A stretch of 11,048 bases of DNA from Akkermansia sp. (GCA_017555465.1 JAFZGH010000160.1:1-11048); one strand, 5' to 3'; shown: positions 1 to 7,451, counted from the first letter of the stretch. Numbers and translations are program-made. The notes: generated from the letters alone by a model not told the origin.

Positions 1-2
1 CC

Positions 3-1187
3 AAGCCGCAGCGTGAACTGCCCGCCCCGGCAGAAGGTTTCCGTGTCGAACTTCGCCCCGCCAACAGCATACTGGAACTTTTCGCCTCCAACATTCAGAA
101 ACAGAAGCGCGCCCTGCCCCTCATCGACCTTGCCCGTGTTGTCATGGGAGACAAGGCCCGCTACGACCTCGTCTTCATGAAGCTGGAAAACGGCCCCATG
201 CTCATCCACTCCACCAAGGGCGACCAGGCCTGCTGGCTCACCGAGGAAGAAGCCACCGCCTACCTCTGGAAAGCCCCCTGGTTCTCCGAGCTTTACACAA
301 AGGATGATATCGAGGTAGAAGCACCCAAGGGCAACTTCACGGCTGTTGCCGTGTGCAGCATGGGCGGCGAACTCATCGGGCCGGTCACCTGGCATGGCTA
401 CCAGGCCGCCCTCATGAACCTGTACCGCAGCAAGTACTCCACCCTGCCGCTGGATGTATTCAAGAACCGCATCTCGGTGGACAAGAACGAGGAAACCGTG
501 GCCGCCTGGGTGCAGGCCGCCAGCCACAAGACCATCTGGAAACCCACCCGCGAAGGAGCTGCCGATACCGTGCTGGAAGACCAGAAGGCCGTGGAAGCCG
601 ACTTCATGGCTAACCACTACGCCAGCGTATACGAAGTGGTAGACAAGGTATTCATCAACGGCTCCACCCCGCGTGCCGTCCTTTCCCCCGGCATTGCAGC
701 CCACGTAGCTATTCTTTCCGACAAGACCCGCCGTTTCCCGCAGATGCTCATCCCGAACCTGTGCCACGGCATGGCCCGCCACCACCTGCCCATCTACAAA
801 TGGCATGGCAACCACTTCACCGGCCCCAGCCGTGTGCGAGCCCTGCCTGAGGATACCGTGCTGGCCGACCGCATGATGGCCATCATGAGCTGGGCTAAGG
901 AAAACTCCGGCAAGAAAGCAGAAGCCATGTTTGCCGAGCTGAGCGGAGTTCCCGCCGGCACCGACGAAGCCACCACACAGGCCGCCACCGATGCGCATGC
1001 ACCCTATGTGGCCGACATGATCTGGCTGCTGGAACAAGGTTATATCGTTGTGACCAGCGATAACGCGGTCTGGTTCCCCAAGGGAGATGTGGCACCCGAA
1101 CCAGTCACCAAACCTCAGCCCCGCAAGGGTGGCAAGAAAGGCAAAAAGCCCGCTGCCCCCGCGAAGGCTGAGGCCCCCAAGGCCTGA
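3..1187 (+). CDS. Unrecognised protein, C-terminal part (5' end outside window)
   Basis: The frame is open from the first bases of the window, so the ATG at 144 is probably internal and the true start lies upstream; about 394 residues are visible. I do not recognise the family. No signal peptide or membrane segment is visible, so it looks cytosolic. A segment encoded at 762-818 packs one Cys and five His into 19 residues (CHGMARHHLPIYKWHGNHF), which could bind metal or nucleic acid but could also be structural. The last 25 or so residues are low-complexity Lys/Pro/Ala/Gly (RKGGKKGKKP and following), a basic tail of the kind seen on nucleic-acid-binding proteins. Codon use and sustained amino-acid complexity up to the tail support a real gene. 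A strong hairpin follows the TGA stop by 24 bases. Function unknown; that it is coding is confident. Confidence 0.85.
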   Translation, partial: KPQRELPAPAEGFRVELRPANSILELFASNIQKQKRALPLIDLARVVMGDKARYDLVFMKLENGPMLIHSTKGDQACWLTEEEATAYLWKAPWFSELYTKDDIEVEAPKGNFTAVAVCSMGGELIGPVTWHGYQAALMNLYRSKYSTLPLDVFKNRISVDKNEETVAAWVQAASHKTIWKPTREGAADTVLEDQKAVEADFMANHYASVYEVVDKVFINGSTPRAVLSPGIAAHVAILSDKTRRFPQMLIPNLCHGMARHHLPIYKWHGNHFTGPSRVRALPEDTVLADRMMAIMSWAKENSGKKAEAMFAELSGVPAGTDEATTQAATDAHAPYVADMIWLLEQGYIVVTSDNAVWFPKGDVAPEPVTKPQPRKGGKKGKKPAAPAKAEAPKA

Positions 1188-1211
1188 TTCCCTCTTCCTC
1201 GTGATTCTGAA

Positions 1212-1240
1212 CCGCCCGGCGTGCACACCACGCCGGGCGG
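1212..1240 (+). terminator. Intrinsic terminator hairpin after the first gene
   Basis: A perfect 12-bp inverted repeat (ccgcccggcgtg at 1212-1223, cacgccgggcgg at 1229-1240) encloses a 5-base loop and starts 24 bases after the stop codon of the upstream gene. It is followed by only a short T run (TTTCG), so it may be a weak or factor-assisted terminator. It separates the first gene from the def promoter just downstream. Confidence 0.75.
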
Positions 1241-1258
1241 TTTCGCATCAGTTTGAGC

Positions 1259-1287
1259 TTGACATTCCGGGCTTTTCCGCCCAGAAT
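1259..1287 (+). promoter_or_regulatory. Sigma-70-type promoter for def
   Basis: TTGACA at 1259-1264 matches the -35 consensus fully. CAGAAT at 1282-1287 matches 4 of 6 bases of the -10 consensus, and the spacer is 17 bases, the optimum. Transcription would begin near 1294, leaving a leader of about 30 bases. A small hairpin (gcacc/ggtgc, 1291-1303) lies at the predicted 5' end of the transcript and could stabilise it. The promoter sits between the upstream terminator hairpin and the def start, which supports def as a separate transcription unit. Confidence 0.7.
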
Positions 1288-1323
1288 AGAGCACCTGCGG
1301 TGCACCCCCGCAACATTTTCACT

Positions 1324-1881
1324 ATGCTGCTGAATGTAAGACAATACGGAGACCCTGTTCTGCGCGCTGTGAGCGCCCCGGTGGAAAAAATTACCGATGA
1401 CCTCAAGAATCTGGTGGAAAACATGCTGGAAACCATGTATGCCACCGAGGGTATCGGTCTGGCAGCACCGCAGGTGGGTGTGAACATGCGCCTGGTGGTC
1501 ATCGACATCCCCGAGGATGAGGAAGAGGGCGAAGAACCCGAGATGATTACCGTAAACGGCGAACAGAAACCCATGCGCAGCATCATGCCCCTGGTATTCG
1601 TGAACCCGGAGCTGGAGCCCTACGGCAAGCAATACCTCTTTACCGAAGGATGCCTGAGTGTGCGCGGCATCCGCGCCAACGTCTCCCGTCCGGAGTTCGT
1701 GAAAGCCCGCCTCACCCTGCTGGATGGCAGCACGCTGGAGCTGGATTGCGGAGGACTGCTGGCACGCTGCCTGCAGCACGAATGCGACCATCTGGACGGC
1801 TTCCTGTACGTAGACCGCGTATCCTCCGCCGCCAAGATTACTCTGGCCAAGAAGCTCAAGAAGCTCGCCGCCTCATACTAA
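1324..1881 (+). CDS. def: Peptide deformylase
   Basis: Removes the formyl group from the N-terminal methionine of new proteins in the cytosol; a metal-dependent hydrolase and normally essential. All three family motifs are visible in the 185-residue product: GIGLAAPQ (43-50), EGCLS (108-112, metal ligand C110) and QHECDH (151-156, ligands H152 and H156, catalytic E153). The ATG at 1324 is chosen because the product then begins with the normal family N-terminus (MLLNVRQYGDPVLR). The frame is open back to 1087, but that extension crosses the terminator and promoter and has no family similarity. Between residues 62 and 88 there is an acidic insertion (EDEEEGEEPE) that makes the protein roughly 20 residues longer before the Cys motif than the E. 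coli enzyme. No Shine-Dalgarno sequence is seen. Its 3' end overlaps the convergent squalene-synthase-like gene by 26 bp. fmt does not follow in this window. Confidence 0.95.
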   Translation: MLLNVRQYGDPVLRAVSAPVEKITDDLKNLVENMLETMYATEGIGLAAPQVGVNMRLVVIDIPEDEEEGEEPEMITVNGEQKPMRSIMPLVFVNPELEPYGKQYLFTEGCLSVRGIRANVSRPEFVKARLTLLDGSTLELDCGGLLARCLQHECDHLDGFLYVDRVSSAAKITLAKKLKKLAASY

Positions 1882-2779
1882 GCCAGGCTGCGTGAAGCAA
1901 GCTGGCATACACGGCAGAGCGGGTGATTTTCACCCTTTCCATCCCTGCGCGCTGAGCAATCAGCCGCAGGGTTTTCTGTCCCAGCAGCGCCGGCAGCATG
2001 GCCGTGAACCGCAGGCGAAATGAACCCAGGCGGCGGGCATAGTCCAGCCCATCCCTGAGGTACCAGAAGGCACGGTTGCGCCATATTTCCAGAGAATCCT
2101 GGCACGTGTAGGTTTCGGATTTCTCACGGAACGAAGCCAGATACGCTCTACCCCGGGCAGCATCCTCCGCAATATCGCGCAGGATATTGACCAGCTGCAA
2201 GCCCTGTCCGTAGCGCGTTGCCGCCTGCGCCATGATGTCACGGCGTTCAGGAGCACAGAATTCCCTGCCCAAAGTAGCAAGTCCAAGGTCTGTCCAGAAT
2301 TCCCCCACACAGCCTGCCACCAGATAGGTGTAGCGCATTGTTTCGCCGGCACTCTCTACAACCTTGTGGTCATCAAAGTAGGACAAATCCCACAACTGCC
2401 CCTTCACAATCAGCGACAACACGCGGCGCAACAACTGTAATTCAGTGTCAGAAACCTGCTCAAGTTGCTCCAGACATTCACCAAAGCGGCGAAGCAAGGT
2501 CGCTTCACTGGGATTGGTCTGGGCATCAGCCATCTCACCACGCAACTCTTTCAAAAGAAGCGTGAGCTCATCTGGCGGCAGTGTTCCCAGCACAGCACGC
2601 CGCATCTGCCGCAGCACCTCTGCGCGTTTGCCGGGGGCAGCAGTCGAGGTATCTGCCACGCTGTCGGTGGCTCTTGCCAGCATATACCCCAAGGCAATTC
2701 CCCGGCGCATGGCAGGCGGCAGCCACACCATGCTCAGGTAAAAAGAACGGGAAACAGCCTTGAGCAGCGCAAAATCCAT
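1856..2779 (-). CDS. Squalene/phytoene synthase family protein (squalene synthase-like)
   Basis: Expected to join two prenyl diphosphates head to head (two farnesyl-PP to squalene, or two geranylgeranyl-PP to phytoene). The 307-residue all-helical product has the first Asp motif as DSVAD (39-43) in an N-terminal context (VSRSFYLSMVWLPPAMR) that resembles squalene synthases. The second motif is NILRDIAED (198-206, D202 and D206), followed by GRAYL. The segment YLVAGCVGEFW (from about 153) is also typical. The acidic residue usual just before the last Asp of motif one is Ala here. I chose the ATG at 2779 because a good ribosome site (GAGGTGG) precedes it; a GTG two codons earlier is possible. 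It is last in the minus-strand operon and 7 bases after the ruvA stop. No squalene-hopene cyclase or carotenoid gene is in the window, so the product is not fixed. Confidence 0.85.
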   Translation of the reverse strand: MDFALLKAVSRSFYLSMVWLPPAMRRGIALGYMLARATDSVADTSTAAPGKRAEVLRQMRRAVLGTLPPDELTLLLKELRGEMADAQTNPSEATLLRRFGECLEQLEQVSDTELQLLRRVLSLIVKGQLWDLSYFDDHKVVESAGETMRYTYLVAGCVGEFWTDLGLATLGREFCAPERRDIMAQAATRYGQGLQLVNILRDIAEDAARGRAYLASFREKSETYTCQDSLEIWRNRAFWYLRDGLDYARRLGSFRLRFTAMLPALLGQKTLRLIAQRAGMERVKITRSAVYASLLHAAWLSMRRRAS

Positions 2780-2781
2780 AG

Positions 2782-2788
2782 CCACCTC
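2782..2788 (-). promoter_or_regulatory. Ribosome binding site of the squalene-synthase-like gene
   Basis: GAGGTGG on the minus strand lies 2 bases before the ATG at 2779, with its GAGG core 5 bases from it, and overlaps the ruvA TGA stop (2787-2789). It is the only clear Shine-Dalgarno sequence next to any start in the window. It decides the ATG at 2779 over the GTG at 2785, which lies inside the site. The overlap with the ruvA stop suggests that ribosomes finishing ruvA re-initiate here. Confidence 0.6.
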
Positions 2789-3380
2789 AACTCAGCTGGC
2801 GCAGCGCCCCGCGGATGAGTTCATCCGTACCGGCCTGCGGATTTTCCTTGAGCAGCTTCACAATTGCCTTGCGGGCATCTGCCTGCTTGAAGCCCAGAGC
2901 CACCATGGCAAGCTCGGCATCGGACGCAGCCTGGGTGGTGGTTCCCTGCTGCTGGGCCTCCCAGGTGGAAGCCACGCCAATCTTATCCTTCAACTCCAGG
3001 ATGATACGCTCTGCCGTGCGCTTGCCCACGCCCTTGGCTCGGGCAATGGCCTGCACGTCCCCCTGCACCACAGCCTGCTTGAAGGTATTGACATTCAGTC
3101 CGCTCAGAATAGCAATAGCGGTAGCCGGACCAATGCCGCTCACTCGGTCTATCAGCAGGCGGAAAATATCCCGCTCTGCATCGGAGGCAAAACCATACAG
3201 AACCTGGGCATTTTCGCGCACATGCATGTGGATTTTGAGCATGATACCCTGGCCGATGACCGGGTTCAGCTGGTCAAAGGTAGAAAGCGGCACCGTGACC
3301 TCATAGCCCACGCCATTCACATCCACCACCAGACATTGCGGCAGAGCATCCGCCACCGTTCCTCGGAGAAACGCAATCAT
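2787..3380 (-). CDS. ruvA: Holliday junction branch migration protein RuvA
   Basis: RuvA binds four-way DNA junctions and loads the RuvB motors that drive branch migration during recombination and repair. The 197-residue product has the usual length and three domains: an N-terminal OB fold (1-64, MIAFLRGTV and the VRENAQVLYGF strand), two helix-hairpin-helix motifs (VSGIGPATAIAILSG at 80-94; AKGVGKRTAERIILE at 115-129), a Gln/Thr-rich linker (about 140-152) and the RuvB-binding domain III (SDAELAMVALGFKQADARKAI). Where E. coli has the acidic-pin pair Glu-Asp (VRED), this protein has Glu-Asn (E56, N57). The start overlaps the stop of the upstream GH75-like gene in an ATGA arrangement, so translation is probably coupled. 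No ruvB or ruvC is adjacent in this window. No Shine-Dalgarno sequence is seen before the ATG. Confidence 0.96.
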   Translation of the reverse strand: MIAFLRGTVADALPQCLVVDVNGVGYEVTVPLSTFDQLNPVIGQGIMLKIHMHVRENAQVLYGFASDAERDIFRLLIDRVSGIGPATAIAILSGLNVNTFKQAVVQGDVQAIARAKGVGKRTAERIILELKDKIGVASTWEAQQQGTTTQAASDAELAMVALGFKQADARKAIVKLLKENPQAGTDELIRGALRQLS

Positions 3381-4798
3381 GCCTGGGGAGTGGGCTGGGG
3401 TTCAGGTTTCGGCGCGAGCGGGTCTTCCACCTGCTGGAACTGAGCTGCAGGAGTAAGCCCACCCATTTCATTCAACAGTTCCTGCACCCTGGCATTCAGC
3501 CGATTGTAGTCAATCGGGCCGTTCTCCGGTTCCTTCGTTCCCGGAAAGAACAGATAGCTCACACCGAGATCAGATACAGGGCGTGCAAAAGGAGTTGCCT
3601 TCGGATTGATGAGGCGGGCCAGACGCAGCGAAGCCTCGCCAGTCTTGTGACGCGGACCATAATCACCCACAATGGCGGGGAATACGCGGTCACCCACCAC
3701 CACGGCTGCATAGTCACCCAGCTGGGGGCGGTACGCGTTGTTATCCCCGTTCTTGAATGCGAGCGGCAGCACCACAAAGGTATCATACTCCGCCAGCAGG
3801 AAGCTGTATTTCTTCAAGTCATGCACCACGTTGCGAGCATATTCCAGGGCTGAAGCATTGTTTTTCTTATCAACACTCAGTTTCTTGACGCGTTCCTCCC
3901 AATGCGGCAGCAGCGGATTCGGAGATGTTCCGCGCTTGCGCCAACGGTACGAAGTCATCGGCTGGTAATTATCGCTATTCTTGACCTTTTCCGGCATGTC
4001 CGGCAAGCGGTCACCATCCGAGCCATCGGACACCACATCCATATCCGCCTGCATCCACAGCACCTTGCGCCCGGTATCGGGAGCTTCAATCTCCAGCACC
4101 GTGTCGGTGTCGTAGTAATTGTGGCGGTCAAGCAGGCGGGAAAGAGTAGCCGCATTTTTGCGCATATGGTTCTGCTTGTGCAGATAAATGGCTGAATACC
4201 ACTGCGAAACCTTAGCCTGGGACATCAGGTCTGCGTAGCGGGCGAAAAGTTCCGGCAGTTTAGCATTAGATAATTTAAGAGTCTCACCATCGGCAGCTTT
4301 GGGCAGTCGCAGGTTGAGCGCCACGCGCAGCTGATATGCCCCCAGAGTCTTGCGGTCTTGTGAGGCTGTGCCACCGGGTTCAAACTGCACCGCGCTGAGC
4401 ACATTCATGCCGGGGCTCATGGTGTTGATATGTTCGTAGCGACCGGGTTCCACGCGCTCCGGCAGCGCCGGGGGGAAAGGCGGCAGGGTAATGCCCGGCA
4501 TGGCAAATGCGCCCTCCGGCTGCCAGGGTTCCACCTCTATATCCTCCAACTCTTCCTCTACCGGCAAGGGGAGCACCCCAGGTGCAGGAGCAGCCGCAGT
4601 CTCAGTTCCGGCAGGCTTGCTGACCTTGCGTTTCTTTTTCTTCTTCGCCTGTTTGGAATCGGAGTTCAGCTCCTTGACCAGCTCTGCCGGGTACGGCGTG
4701 TACAAAGAACCGGCGGCCAGCAGCAATACAAGCAGAAGGCACACGCGGAACCAGGTAAAAATCTTTATCTTATGCTTACGGTGAAACAGTTGTTTCAT
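3377..4798 (-). CDS. Membrane-anchored GH75 (chitosanase-like) protein
   Basis: A 473-residue product. Residues 1-12 are basic (MKQLFHRKHKIK), followed by a hydrophobic stretch (about 13-32) that looks like an uncleaved signal anchor. Then come a Lys run (KKKKKRK, about 52-58) and a Pro/Ala/Glu-rich linker to about 120. The C-terminal part (about 225-425) resembles glycoside hydrolase family 75, the fungal-type endo-chitosanases: WMQADMDVVSDGSDGDR (247-263), the FVVLPLAF strand, GDYAAVVVGDRVF, then GDYGPRHKTGEASLRLA. D379 and E388 are nine residues apart, the same spacing as the essential Asp/Glu pair reported for fungal GH75 chitosanase (GD...TGEAS). The domain would face the periplasm or cell surface. 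The start is the ATG at 4798, 20 bases after the preceding dehydrogenase stop; an in-frame ATG at 4882 would overlap that gene by 64 bp. Substrate is unproven: chitosan, deacetylated glycan or peptidoglycan are all possible. Confidence 0.75.
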   Translation of the reverse strand: MKQLFHRKHKIKIFTWFRVCLLLVLLLAAGSLYTPYPAELVKELNSDSKQAKKKKKRKVSKPAGTETAAAPAPGVLPLPVEEELEDIEVEPWQPEGAFAMPGITLPPFPPALPERVEPGRYEHINTMSPGMNVLSAVQFEPGGTASQDRKTLGAYQLRVALNLRLPKAADGETLKLSNAKLPELFARYADLMSQAKVSQWYSAIYLHKQNHMRKNAATLSRLLDRHNYYDTDTVLEIEAPDTGRKVLWMQADMDVVSDGSDGDRLPDMPEKVKNSDNYQPMTSYRWRKRGTSPNPLLPHWEERVKKLSVDKKNNASALEYARNVVHDLKKYSFLLAEYDTFVVLPLAFKNGDNNAYRPQLGDYAAVVVGDRVFPAIVGDYGPRHKTGEASLRLARLINPKATPFARPVSDLGVSYLFFPGTKEPENGPIDYNRLNARVQELLNEMGGLTPAAQFQQVEDPLAPKPEPQPTPQA

Positions 4799-4818
4799 AT
4801 AAAATTGCTGATTCTTTC

Positions 4819-5628
4819 TTATTTTTCCACCATAGGAGCAACCTTGCGCGGGCGCATGCCCATGATACGGCGCATAAGCCACAGCGGCGTATTCCGCAGC
4901 AGCCAGCCAATGAAGCGGATGCGGCGTGAGGGATAATAGCGCGGCTTATTGCGCTTGAGGGCCTCCAGCGACCCGTTCACCACCGTGGGAATCGAGGTAT
5001 ACACCCATTTCTTGAACGAAGAATACCCGTTTGTGCAACCGTTGCGGCGCGCCACATCACCAAAACCGGTATGCACCGGCCCCGGACACACAGTCAGCAC
5101 GGAAACGCCAGACTTTCTGACCTCCAGGCGTATCGCTTCGGTGAACGAAGCCACAAAAGCTTTCGATGCGGCATAAATGGCAAAATCCGGTATGAACAAA
5201 TCGGCCGCCAGCGAGGCAATGTTGATGATACCCCCGCCCTGCTCCACCAGACGCGGCAGCACCGCGCGGGTCAACTCCGCCACGGCCAGCACATTCACAT
5301 GCAGCATCTGATGATTTCTTTTCTCGGAACTGCTCAGGTATTCGCCATAATCCCCCAGCCCGGCATTATTGATTAAGAGAGTCTTGCCAGCCGGCAATTC
5401 TTCAATCAGCTGCACCAGACGCTCACGGGCACGCTGAGAGCCAAGGTCACATGCATGCACCGTCACTTTCAACGAGGAATCAGCCGCACGCAGCTCATCG
5501 GCCAGTTCTTCCAGCACCTCACCACGGCGAGCCACCAGCACCATGTGCGCACAATCCCCCACCAGACGCCGCGCAAACGCCATCCCGAATCCGGACGATG
5601 CCCCGGTTATGATTACATGCCCATACAT
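4819..5628 (-). CDS. Short-chain dehydrogenase/reductase (classical SDR)
   Basis: An NAD(P)-dependent oxidoreductase with a Rossmann fold, 269 residues, normal for the classical family. Visible motifs: TGASSGFG (8-15) for the cofactor, VARR (32-36), whose Arg residues suggest NADP(H), NNAG (87-90), N112, and the catalytic S139, Y152 and K156 (YAASK), then CPGPVHTGF (181-189). The C-terminal end (FIGWLLRNTPLWLMRRIMG) is amphipathic and basic and may touch the membrane. It most resembles the DltE/YqjQ-like group of uncertain substrate. I chose the ATG at 5628, directly before the first Rossmann strand. An in-frame ATG at 5706, overlapping the amylase stop by 10 bp, would add 26 hydrophobic residues, but their Leu codons (TTG, CTT, TTA) look less like the rest of the gene. 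It lies between two glycan-active genes in the operon; substrate unknown. Confidence 0.9.
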   Translation of the reverse strand: MYGHVIITGASSGFGMAFARRLVGDCAHMVLVARRGEVLEELADELRAADSSLKVTVHACDLGSQRARERLVQLIEELPAGKTLLINNAGLGDYGEYLSSSEKRNHQMLHVNVLAVAELTRAVLPRLVEQGGGIINIASLAADLFIPDFAIYAASKAFVASFTEAIRLEVRKSGVSVLTVCPGPVHTGFGDVARRNGCTNGYSSFKKWVYTSIPTVVNGSLEALKRNKPRYYPSRRIRFIGWLLRNTPLWLMRRIMGMRPRKVAPMVEK

Positions 5629-5696
5629 TGCCCGTAAATCATGCCACAAACGGCCCCGGATATCAAGCAAAAAGAGCCCGCTGGCAAACGCGAAAA

Positions 5697-7451
5697 TCAG
5701 CACCATTCATAGACCTGCGCCTTCCCCGGTTTCATCATGATGGGCAGACCATCCGTCATCAGGGTTTCCGTAGTCGTATCCACCAGCGGCGTGGTAGTAT
5801 CCAGCAGGGGTACAAAACGGCATACGCCCGGTTTCTTTGCCGCCCATTCCATTGCATTGAGCGGAATATGAACCCTCGTATCTACCGTTTCTGTCGGACT
5901 GAAATTACACACAACCAGCAGAGTTGATTTCGTCTTACGGAAATGGCGTAGAAAGGCATACAGAGAATGCCCCGACACTGCATCACCAGCGTGGCGGCCA
6001 TAGCCCGGAGTTTCCCGGTTTGCCCAGTTAAGCCCATAAAATGCACCTTTCGAGAGCGCCGGATGCTGCAGCAGCGTAAGCAGGCGGGCAGTGAAATCAC
6101 GCAGCTCTCGCTCCGCCGGAGTCAGCAACGCGCCATCGTACGCACCGCCATTGCTCCAATGCTGCAACGTGGGCAGATTCGTATAATCAAAAATGCTGGT
6201 CCGGCCATTATCCCCGCCGTAGCCCCCAGGGCCATCAGCGCGTTCCCCGGTTTCCTGACCGTTGTACACCAGTACAGGCCCGCAGGTGCTGCCATACTGA
6301 GCCACCATGAGAGCTTGTATCGATGCCGCTCCCGCCCCGCCCCAGTACAGGGGTGATGCCACGCGGGGTTCATCATGATTTTCCACATAGCGCACCCCTC
6401 CCCTGAACATGGGAGAAGCACCAGCATGCAGCGAATCCAGATCATTGGCCCACGCTCCGCCCTCATACAACTTGCGCAGCGATTCGTACGCCACACCATC
6501 ATACACACCGTTGAATCCTGCCGATAACAAGGCCTCATGCACAGGCCCCGCTACCAGTTTCAGATGGTCATCATACCCCTCTGCCACAAAAAAGGCCGAA
6601 CGGTCGCGCAGCCGGGCATGGGCTATAATCCAGCGCCAGAACGGCAGTGGAACCATGTGGGCCATATCACAGCGAAAACCACCCACGCCCATATCCTGCC
6701 AATAGGCCAGCACTTCATTCATGAGCTGCCAGGTGCGCGGCAACGCATACTCCGGCGCCAGCAGACCAGGCAACGCGTCAGCAGCATGGCTGCCATGCCG
6801 GTAGTCCGTACCATAGTTCAGCTTCACAGTTTCGTACCAATCATAAGCTCCAGGTGTCCAGCTGGCCACATTGTTCCCCGTCACCCGCCCCTTGCCACAT
6901 TCAGGTTCATACACACCATCGGGCAACTGCATACGCGCGTCGCTATGGTGCGTCTCCAGGTAATAAAACGAATTATCACGGGCAAAAAAACGCCCGGTAT
7001 CGTCATGCCCGCCGAAACTGCACTCCGGCCGCACTCGGGAATCATAATGACGGGAAACATGATTCGGCACAAAGTCCATCATCGGTACCAGACCCCAGCG
7101 GCGACAGCGCGCCAGCAAAGCGGCAAATTCCTCCCGCCGCCGCTCTACATCCACTGCCAGATCCGGGTCTACATCGAAATAATCCGTTACGGCATACGGG
7201 CTGCCGGCCTTCCCCTTCACCACACACGCAGGGGCAGCTGGCAATCCGGGATAGTCGCTCAGCGTGGCATGCCGCAGCACTCCCGTCAGCCACAGATGTG
7301 TCACCCCCATGCGGGCTATATGCTCCAATGCTTTGTCCGTTATTGCATTGAATGTGCCGCAGCCATTCTGTTCTCTGCTTCCGTGCGTTTCTCCCCCTGT
7401 ATTAAAATTGGAGAAATGGCGCACAAACAACTGGTAAATGACGGCTCGCAT
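5697..7451 (-). CDS. GH13 alpha-amylase family enzyme
   Basis: A 584-residue glycoside hydrolase or transglycosylase acting on alpha-glucans. The four GH13 conserved regions are present: DFVPNH (126-131), GFRCD (258-262, nucleophile D262), FVAEG (288-292, acid/base E291) and VENHD (356-360, stabiliser D360), so the triad is complete. The barrel begins at once (VIYQLFVRHFSN) and a C-terminal beta domain follows (SLYAFLRHFRKTKSTLLVVCNFSP and onward). No signal peptide is seen, so it is probably cytosolic, working on glycogen or imported maltodextrins rather than on extracellular starch. The ATG at 7451 is chosen because it directly precedes the first barrel strand; a GTG at 7490 would add 13 residues with no fold role. 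It is the first gene of the minus-strand operon and divergent from feoA. The exact GH13 subfamily (amylase, neopullulanase, glucanotransferase) cannot be fixed by eye. Confidence 0.92.
   Translation of the reverse strand: MRAVIYQLFVRHFSNFNTGGETHGSREQNGCGTFNAITDKALEHIARMGVTHLWLTGVLRHATLSDYPGLPAAPACVVKGKAGSPYAVTDYFDVDPDLAVDVERRREEFAALLARCRRWGLVPMMDFVPNHVSRHYDSRVRPECSFGGHDDTGRFFARDNSFYYLETHHSDARMQLPDGVYEPECGKGRVTGNNVASWTPGAYDWYETVKLNYGTDYRHGSHAADALPGLLAPEYALPRTWQLMNEVLAYWQDMGVGGFRCDMAHMVPLPFWRWIIAHARLRDRSAFFVAEGYDDHLKLVAGPVHEALLSAGFNGVYDGVAYESLRKLYEGGAWANDLDSLHAGASPMFRGGVRYVENHDEPRVASPLYWGGAGAASIQALMVAQYGSTCGPVLVYNGQETGERADGPGGYGGDNGRTSIFDYTNLPTLQHWSNGGAYDGALLTPAERELRDFTARLLTLLQHPALSKGAFYGLNWANRETPGYGRHAGDAVSGHSLYAFLRHFRKTKSTLLVVCNFSPTETVDTRVHIPLNAMEWAAKKPGVCRFVPLLDTTTPLVDTTTETLMTDGLPIMMKPGKAQVYEWC

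Noticed and set aside
1087..1323. Upstream extension of def to an ATG at 1087
   Set aside because: It would run through the end of the preceding gene, a terminator hairpin and the def promoter, and adds about 79 residues unlike any deformylase.
1105..1791. Minus-strand open frame (228 codons) across def and its promoter
   Set aside because: It crosses the terminator, promoter and def motifs and has no family features.
2760..3443. Plus-strand open frame (227 codons) across ruvA
   Set aside because: Antisense to a clear ruvA and its gene junctions; low-complexity Ser/His/Gly translation.
4622..4645. KKKKKRKV in the GH75-like protein resembling a eukaryotic nuclear localisation signal
   Set aside because: A Lys run after a signal anchor is common low-complexity sequence; nothing else suggests delivery to a host nucleus.
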